A stretch of 64,000 nucleotides of DNA, taken from positions 9,920,001-9,984,000 of the forward strand of contig OX467092.1 in NCBI GenBank assembly GCA_950106755.1, in the 5' to 3' direction. Position numbers and translations under genes: made by a program. Under the pieces are notes generated by a model. It was not told where the DNA came from, ran no database searches, and saw only the letters and a list, made by a program, of their open reading frames with translations. Origin of the DNA: Climacium dendroides (taxonomy: Eukaryota > Streptophyta > Bryopsida > Hypnales > Climaciaceae). Positions 56,350 to 64,000 of this stretch are shown piece after piece (the first letter of the stretch is position 1; the number at the start of each line of letters is the position of its first letter).

Positions 56350-59300
56350 ATGGAGTCAAAGGTGGTGCGAGGAGAGTCCGCAAAACTTTCGAGAGAGAGG
56401 AGGGGATCGTTTGACAAGAAGCAGAAGTCTACAAAAGTCCCTCAGTCTGTTCGAGAGTTGCTTCTAGAGTTAGCATCTCTTAAACTGCAGACAACCGAAT
56501 TTTTTGTGAAGGAGAGAGGCTTGTCTAGTTGTAGTCTAAACCCTAAGCATTCCGCGGATATGGCCTGTGTGACCCCGGAGAAAATCGAGGAAGTTTGGGG
56601 AAAGTGTTCAACGTTTAAGACAACAAATACTACTCTGAGTCCACAAAGTAGATTAGAGCTTCTCCAGTTGTGTGCTAAAATTTACGGGAAGTCTGAGATT
56701 ACAAATAATGAGTTCATGGCTTGGGTGGTAAAAGGCTACATTGTTGGATTGATGGGTTTTAATGTGAATTGAGCATCCGCTGCTGCATCGACGAATTTAC
56801 TTCTTATCAGCCGATTAGAGGGGGAACTTTTGAAGAGAGATCTTACAGAAGAGGAGGCTACTGCCCTAAAGCATTTGGCGCCTTATGCTATTGCAAAGCC
56901 TTCCGTTTCCCACTCGAAGGCCAGTGGAGCAGCCAGCGGTTTGGGGTCACAACCGGTGGAAGCAAAGTTGCTCTTTGGAAAATTCAAGCCGGGCGATGTC
57001 AAATTATCTCCTGCATCGATAGCGGAGATTGTTCAAGCAGAAGAGGTTTTGGTTGTTGAAGGCGAGCTGCTGGCGAACACCGAAAGTAAGGAGAGGTTTT
57101 TGAATTCTTCAAAATCTAGCATTGCAGAGAGAATCATTGGATTCAAATTTGGGGTGGACGATCAAAATGCTAATGCAAAGGAAGCGGCTGAGAACGTGAA
57201 GGTGGTGGAGGAAGGATTGCGGCAAAACAATCTATTAATCTCAACATTAGAGACAAATGTGAGTAATTTCTTGCTATTCGGTTTAGGATTTTTGCTCAGT
57301 TTCATGTAGTTCAGATCAGGGTTTAGGATTTAGGGTCCACAGTCCTTTAGTGATCTTGATGGGATTCGGGTTTAGGGCTTAGGGTGTCACTGCCTAGAAT
57401 TTGTCTTGCTCTAGCAGGGATTCTAGCTTTGTGATGTCTTCTGAGTTTAGGGTATTTTCTCTTTCTCTCTTAACAGGTACAACAATTCAGAGACAACCTC
57501 GATGAAGGCAATGATCTGTTTGTTGTTGGATTACAAAAGTTAGAGAGCTTGAGGTTAGAGCGACAAGTGCAATGTAAGAAGCTAGAATATGCTAACTTCA
57601 GTTTTGAAGATTGTCAAAAAAGGGCCAAGAAAGCAAATGAGTTGTATACCGATGCTGGTCTAGATATGTGGAAATTTGAGGCTGACATGGCAGTGGTGAA
57701 GAGAAAGTTGGAGGAGGTGCGATGATACAAGGATGCAGTTGCGGATCAGATCGACCGGATGCAGCAAGGAGGAGGAGTGGCTTGCTGGCCAAAACCTTGC
57801 CTGCATCCTCATTTGTCAGATGAGGCCGGAACTGTGTTCGAATTGGAAGCCTGTTCTTTTTGTAACCGGTGGTACACATCGTTTGATGTTGTTATGGCAA
57901 GCTGCAGGCATTTGTATCATCCATTCTGCATTGCCAAGGTTGCAGAGACTGAAAATGCGTGTGTGATTTGCAAAAAGACTTTTCATCCGGCATGGTAGAG
58001 TTCATTTGGTTTCCGCTCACGGGAATTAGGTGTCGAAGATGACGTTGCAAAGTCATCGTTGGCAAGATCCATGGAGGAGCTGAGTGAGACTTTGAAGGAC
58101 AGTTTTGGTATTCCAATCCTTGAATGTGAGTGAATCCCTCAACTTTGATGCTTTACTAATTTGGTGCTTTACTAATTTGGTGCTTTGGCATTGTTGTTGG
58201 GCTTTAGTGACAAAATATGATTGTTTTAAGTGCTTCCACATTTACAGTATGGTTTCGGGTTGTCCTTGGATGCTGGAACGTAGTTGCAATTGTACTTGCC
58301 TTATTGGAGTACTCATCAGTTTTGGCTTGGGTGCTGGGACATAGTGACAAGGGTACTTGGCTGCTGGAATATGGTTGCAATTGGGTGCCTTATTGGAGTA
58401 CTCATCAGTTTGGCTTGGGTGCTGGGACGTAGTGACAAGGGTACTTCGCTGGTGGAATACTCATGAACTCGAGCAACAGAAGCTGGAATGTGGTTGTGAG
58501 TATACTTGGATGCTGGAATACTCTTTTTTGTTGTGCATGGTGTTGGAATACTCGAGCTTTGAAGCTTTGGTACTAGATACTCCTGAGTTTAGGCTTGGGT
58601 GCTTAATACTCAAGTGTTTATACTTGATTTTGGGCTTGGCCGCTAGTAATTCTTGTGTTTGTACTTCGGTTTTTGCTTAGCTGTTGGTGATTCTCGTGTT
58701 TGTGCTTTGGTTTTTGCTTAGTTGTTGGTGATTCTTGTGTTTGTGCTTAGATGTTGGTGATTCTCGCTTGGTGCTTAGGTTTGTACTTAGTAATTGATGA
58801 TTTTTGTCTTTGTGCTTAGATTTGTGCTTAGCTGTTGATGATTCTCGTGTTTGTGCTTGGATTTGTGCTTGGGTATTGGATACTCATGAGTTCAGACTTG
58901 GTTTTCTGCTTGGCTATCAGTATCGAGGGTGTTCGTGCTTTAGTTCGTGCTTAGGTGCTGTATACTCACGTATTGATGCTTGGGTGGTTGGTATTCACTT
59001 ATTCTGTACTTAGATGATGTAAACTTACATATTTCTGCTTGGGTGGTTGGTATTCACTTGTTTTGTGCTTAGGTGTTGTATACTTACGTATTTCTGCTTG
59101 GGTGGTTGGTATTCATTTGTTTTTTGCTTAGGTGCTATATACTCACGTATTTCTGCTTGGATGGTTGGTATTCACTTGTTTTTTGCTTAGGTGTTATATA
59201 CTCACGTATTTCTGCTTGGGTGGTTGGTATTCACTTGTTCTGTGCTTAGGTGTTGGATATTCAGGCATCAAGTGCAGGGTGCTGAATACTCACTTGCTCT

Positions 59301-60488
59301 ATGCTTAGGTACTAGACGCCCATGCATTTGTACTTAGATTCTGGAATACTCATGAATTTCTTGTCGGACACAAAAATGTGTTCTTCAGATTCTGATTAGG
59401 GTATATAACAAGCGGGGGTTTAGGAATTAGCAATTTTGAGTTACTGAACGTGCTCAAAGTAATTCGGAGGCTATTTTGGATAGCAATGGATCACATTTAG
59501 GATCTCGAAATTAATCAGAGCAAAGCCTGAGCTACTTAAATACATAGGGTATGTATAATTGGGTCTCTATTGTGCTGTTGGTTTCATTTATTGCAATGAA
59601 GACATAAATAGTGCTGGGTTAGGCTATTTTTGGCAAATTTTGAGTGACTGGTTGTGTCTTTTGTTTACAGGGTCACAATCTAAGGGGAAACAATCGGATA
59701 AAGGATCGTTTGGATCAATCTATCAAGTACAGCCCGGAGTCCAGGCTTGCATTTCAAGTAGCAGATTGAAAGATGCTACACCACTTCAGGAGGGGCTTAA
59801 AGACCGTCCTGAAACAAAATCAGTTCTTCATGGTGACGATTTCGATGAGGTTGACTCCCCAGTTAAGGAGGCAGCAAGTGTTACAAGCAACAATACCCTA
59901 AATCCTGACTTGGCAACAATGTTGAAAACAAAGGATATTGATGCAATGTTGTTGTGTCCTCCCGAAGAAGCGGGTAAGTTTGAATTTGCTGGTTGATTCC
60001 CCAAAGATGCCAATGTTTTCAGTTATTGTGAGTGTATATTTTCGTGTCTGAATTCATGTTGTTGGCTTTCTCAGCGCTAATTTGCACCCTACTGGATTCC
60101 TATCTCCGCAGCCACGCAGAGTACGGTGATTGCAACGAATCTGATGGAGCCAACTCATTCAGTAGAGCTGAGTCCAGTGGAAGCTAGTTTACAGGAGCTG
60201 AGTCTAGTGGAGTTGAGTCTAGCAGTGGCAAGTCCGCCTGATACAAGTGGCAAGAGATACTCTTTTAGTGTAAAGAGATCTTGTAATCCATGTGTAGATG
60301 ATTCTAGCATGAGGAGAAGCTTAGCAAATCATGTGCGTCTAACGAGAGTGGTGATGCATGTAAAACCACAAGATTGTCTAGACGATCTCCTTCCAAGAAC
60401 GGAAGTTCTCGTAGACATGAATGGAGGAAAGGAGATGTACAGCCAAAAATCATTGGCTTACAAGTTGAAAAAATACAAAAGGTGGTAA
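56350..60488 (+). pseudogene. Unrecognised four-exon gene with coiled coil and RING-like site, three stops
   Basis: Exons 56350-57258, 57477-58125, 59671-59973 and 60112-60488 have GT/AG borders and matching phases, giving 745 codons. In-frame stops occur at 56770 (TGA), 57723 (TGA, in EEVR-stop-YKDAV) and 57996 (TAG, in FHPAW-stop-SSFGF). The first two are one C-to-T step from CGA, the third one G-to-A step from TGG. In order: a basic start, a helical domain, a Leu/Glu-rich coiled-coil region (about 270-390), a zinc site with CSFC, CRHLYHPFC and CVIC (about 430-470, RING-like order C-C-C-H-H-C-C-C), and a Ser-rich tail ending in a basic segment. Function and family are not recognised. It is probably a member of a transposon-related or lineage-specific family. 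A 1.5-kb intron 3 (58126-59670) is a minisatellite. Confidence 0.55.
58250..59290. repeat. Minisatellite inside intron 3 of the RING-like pseudogene
   Basis: 59-bp units TGGGTGGTTGGTATTCACTT start at 58981, 59040, 59099, 59158 and 59217, well preserved. The left part (58250-58980) is built of related phrases (GTGCTGG, TACTCATGAG, TTTGTGCTTAG) with variable spacing, including two copies of a ~90-bp unit with TTATTGGAGTACTCATCAG near 58300 and 58393. Confidence 0.8.
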
Positions 60489-63400
60489 CTAGGAGTAGGG
60501 TAAAGAACAATTGATTTTATTTTATACTTGTCCATGTAATTTGTGAAAATATAGTGCAATTGCTCTTTTAATTCAACCTGTTTGAATTTGCTTGTGTGAA
60601 ATGCATAAAGTTTTCAGCAATTTGTGGTGCAAGATAGGGTGATACATGAGGTACAAAATGTATTTAATGTTTTGGTTGGTAGATTGGTATTTGAATTTAG
60701 GTGGAACTTGGTTTAGGGTCAGGAAAGGACTTTGACATTTTGAAGGTTAAGATTCTTGATGAACCATTTATAGGTAATCTCCATTTGGGATTAATATTTG
60801 ACTTTGTGTGCAAATTTTTAGCTTACAATTGAGAGTTGTTCAATTGTAATCCATACCTTAAGTTAGGTTTGTTTTGTTTGCTACACAAGGATGTTTTTAG
60901 TTGTATATCCCTTAGTTACATTCTTAGTATGCCCCTAAGCACTCACCAAGGAATGGTCCACGTGCTCTAAAATTTTGCATAATGCTTGGATCTAGAATGG
61001 AGCAATTATGAATCTTTGAGTTACTTTTCAATTAAGCTTGATGAGTTCATTACTTCTCTTTTTTTAAATTGGGACAATAATACAAAAGATACTATGTAAT
61101 TTCTTAATATTACTTAATATTACTTAATATTACCAAAGCAAAGGCAATGCAAGCTATTGCCATGGAAAATGAGAATTAGGAGTCATACTATGCTTTTAAA
61201 GAATGATGAAAGCCAAGATTGTTGGGAATGTAGCAATCTAAATAGATCTCATTAAAAAAATTCTACTTTGTGATTGCTAGGAAATCCTATATGTTTGCTA
61301 GTAATTTCAATGTTTTTTTAGATTTTGAAACATGATGGTTGTTTTCTTAAATCCATTTTAAAGATTAGTATTTGAAATGGAAAGTAATTGATGCTCAAAT
61401 TGTGATGAATTCTATAATGGATCCTAAGGTTTGGGTAACATTGTTAGTTCTATGCCTAAAATATTACTTATAAAGAGATAAAGTGGTTTAGGGTCAAGAC
61501 TTGGAGGATAAAAATCTCAAGAGCAAAAAGTCTCAATTATATAACAAATATGGCCTTTAAATATGAGAAGGTTATGGACTATCTGATTTTCTAGGCAATG
61601 TAAGCATGCATCTTCTTTAAAAAAATAACCATTTCTCAATGTAATTTTGTGTATTTAAAAAAAATTAATTGTTGAAGGCGTTAAGCTAGCTTATTTGAAC
61701 AATCCCACCATTGAAATAATAATGATTGAATTCCTTATGTCAAAGAGATATTAATGAATTTGTTTTTTTATCTAATTGTAGACAAATTTTTGCTTAATAT
61801 TTTGGTAAAGGATGGAAATCAAGTGTCTTTTTCCATAAAATACACTCCTACGTCCTCATTTCAATTTTTCATTAATTTTTTTCATTATGTACAATGCAAG
61901 AAGTTGTTAAAAAAATAGAACTCAAGAAATGTCTATAGTCATAGAAGGTGTAAAGGAACTTAAATATAGATGGATCCTAAACCTTTAATCCAATTTTTTC
62001 ATACTAGTACTTAAGGTATAAGATCCTAAAGATACTTCTCTAAAAATTAAAAAATTAAATATTGATGATTATGTAAGGCCCACATGTCATATAATTACCC
62101 CCTATTAGGAGAAGGGATTGTATGTTTTTTTGTCAATAATTGCCCCAAATCACCTTGAATTCAATTTCTTCAAATTACTATTTTTCAATATGAAAATGTA
62201 CAAATTAAACAATTACAATCAAGTTCTATAAGTTAGGAAAATTTAAATTTTTCAACTTAAAATTACATCAAGAGATGCTTGACCCCCCCACCCCCCAAGG
62301 GAATTTACTTTTTTGTTTTCTTTTTAAATTATACGTGAATTAAAAGATAAGGTCTATGTAATTCAAAGCAAAGCCATTTTATATAACATGTATGTCTTAT
62401 CAAAATATGCATGTATTCTGTGGATCAAAAACATTTGTCAACTATTGAATTCAAATTTAATATTTTATAATTTCTATCCTAATTCTCCTTTTTCTTTAAT
62501 GTGATGAGGTTTGTACATGATCTCATAGTATCCAAAATAAGCATTACAAGACAAGTAGTTGTGGACTTAGATGTTGTTCCAAAATGAATCCAGTTTCCAA
62601 GTGTTGACCAATTGTATAATTCAAATTCAAACTCTTCATATTCATTTAATGGTATCTAATATTATTGCCCTATCGTGGACTTGCATTTAAACTTTGACAT
62701 ATTAGCAATCAATTAGGAAATGTAAATTGAACATAAAGACATACAAACACTTTATAATTTAATCAAATTTTCTTCTATTGCACTTACACCATTGTATTCT
62801 TTAATCTAAAGGACTACCTTCATAAAAATGGCAATATAGAAACTTTATAAAAAGACATGCACATGATAAAATATTTACATGTTTCGAATGTAGACTTCAA
62901 TAAGAACTTAAAGGCGTAGATCAATCCATCATATCTTTTTATGTGCACTAAAATTCAAGACTTATAGGAATATAAACCGATGCTTCATGAATTAATGTAT
63001 CACATATTTTTTATAAATGGACTAATATTTGGACAGCTAAGAAATCCATCTTCTTAAAAAAATAAATTAAAATTGTTTAGATTTCTAAAATCATTCTGCC
63101 TGTGAAAATATTTGCACTATTCTATTTTGAGCATGAGACATGTGAAAGTTACAAGTAGACGATTTGTGAAGATATTTACACAGTTTTTACTCTAAAGTAT
63201 ACTTCCAAATGTCCAATTTTAATACCTTCTTTGCAAAGTTTGGTAAAGCTCTACATCATGACACGGTAGAGGGCTAGAATTCATGCCTATAATTGCCCTT
63301 GCCTAAGCTAGACCTAGCCTTTTTATAGTTGCAAAATCTTTAGATAAGACTTTACCCCTTATTAATTTTTTATTCTGTTACTCAAATGTCACAAATTCTC

Positions 63401-63557
63401 TAGATAAGGCTTTAGTCCTTATTAATTTTTGCTTCAAGTCCTCAAATGTTGGTCTCTTTGGTGCATTCAAATTCCAAGGCAATACAATCACAGATCTTTC
63501 TTAATTGATACTGATTTAAAGATTAGTAGTGCAGTGACTCCAGACCAGCTGTCATCC
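60489..63557. other. AT-rich spacer, no gene
   Basis: Only short open frames, with stops in all frames. A short triple TACTTAATAT repeat lies near 61110 and a poly-C run near 62283. Nothing recognised. Confidence 0.5.
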
Positions 63558-63945
63558 CCCGAAATCAAGCTGGCTTTCTTTAGAATGAGACACAACATCC
63601 CATGCTACCGTAGCAATGAAGCTGCGTGACGAAATCAAGCTGTCTTTTTTCAATTTTGCTCCTAGGCATCCATCTTTCTTCAGAATGAGATGCAGCATCC
63701 CATGCTACCCCATCAATGAACACTACAACAAAAGTAGTGTTTTATGATTGCAAAATATGACTGCAAACAGTCGTAAACGACTGGAGTCAGTCATATTTTC
63801 TGATTTTACGACTGCTTGCAGTCATATTTTGCAGTCATAAAACACTGCTTTTGTTGTAGTGGAAGCTACTTGACGAAATCAAGCTGTCTTTTTTCAGTTT
63901 TGCTCTCAGGCATCCATCGCATGTTTAATGCAAGCTGCAATTTTT
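63558..63945. repeat. Short tandem repeat with CGAAATCAAGCTG units
   Basis: CGAAATCAAGCTG begins units at about 63558, 63629 and 63876. They share AGCAATGAAGCT(G/A)C-like ends and AGGCATCCATC blocks. Unit two is interrupted by the CACTA-type MITE at 63721-63861. Confidence 0.7.
63721..63861. mobile_element. CACTA-type MITE (141 bp)
   Basis: Nearly perfect terminal inverted repeats of about 60 bp, beginning CACTACAACAAAAG on both ends with few mismatches, so the element can fold almost completely. It is flanked by a GAA target duplication (63718-63720 and 63862-63864). The subterminal text ATATGACTGC resembles the ATGACTGC motifs of the CACTA-like element at 54.0-55.5 kb. Confidence 0.9.
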
Positions 63946-64000
63946 GTAAATTTTGGTTTTGCTAGTGCAACTCTAGCAATGAAGCTGCAGTGCAAAATAA

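Overview
This is a window of nuclear DNA from a land plant, most likely a bryophyte (moss-like). Spliceosomal introns of about 90-1550 bp with GT/AG ends, plant-type orthologues (26S proteasome RPN2, the HEI10 crossover protein, an ATAD2/YTA7-type bromodomain ATPase), a tRNA-Asp-type retrotransposon primer site, CACTA transposons and Helitrons all fit this. The moss assignment is inference: coding islands are GC-richer, the spacers between them are very AT-rich, and several repeats show C-to-T decay as expected of methylated plant transposons.

Layout. 1-7.7 kb: spacer built from repeats (a foldback insertion in a MITE-like repeat, a 1.5-kb relic shared with 50.5-51.8 kb, a tandem pair of Helitron copies, diverged ~175-bp tandem units). 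7.7-11.3 kb: intronless RPN2 copy 1 (minus). 11.3-18.6 kb: AT-rich spacer with a TIR element carrying a 48-bp minisatellite and an inverted Helitron copy. 19.18-27.72 kb: a 16-exon bromodomain AAA-ATPase gene (plus) whose reconstructed frame closes at 1262 codons. 27.7-34.2 kb: spacer with a small GC-rich island that includes a copy of the HEI10 upstream region. 34.25-37.86 kb: RPN2 copy 2, nearly identical to copy 1 and in the same orientation. 39.63-42.04 kb: HEI10 in seven exons (plus). 42-52.9 kb: transposon territory, with a decayed gag-only LTR element interrupted by an 898-bp CACTA insertion with a perfect 3-bp target duplication. 52.9-55.7 kb: two CACTA-type segments, one with a two-exon minus-strand coding relic. 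56.35-60.49 kb: a four-exon unrecognised gene with coiled coil and RING-like zinc site, broken by three stops all explained by C-to-T change. 60.5-64 kb: AT-rich spacer ending in a short tandem repeat, one unit of which holds a 141-bp CACTA-type MITE.

The three intact gene types have related themes (proteasome scaffold, SUMO/ubiquitin-type E3 for meiotic crossovers, chromatin reader ATPase), but nothing in the sequence suggests a functional cluster. The strongest observations are the tandem Helitron family with a shared small ORF, the RPN2 pair whose coding differences are confined to 200 bp, the nested CACTA-in-gag insertion, the MITE with its own internal empty-site control, and the unrecognised RING-like gene.
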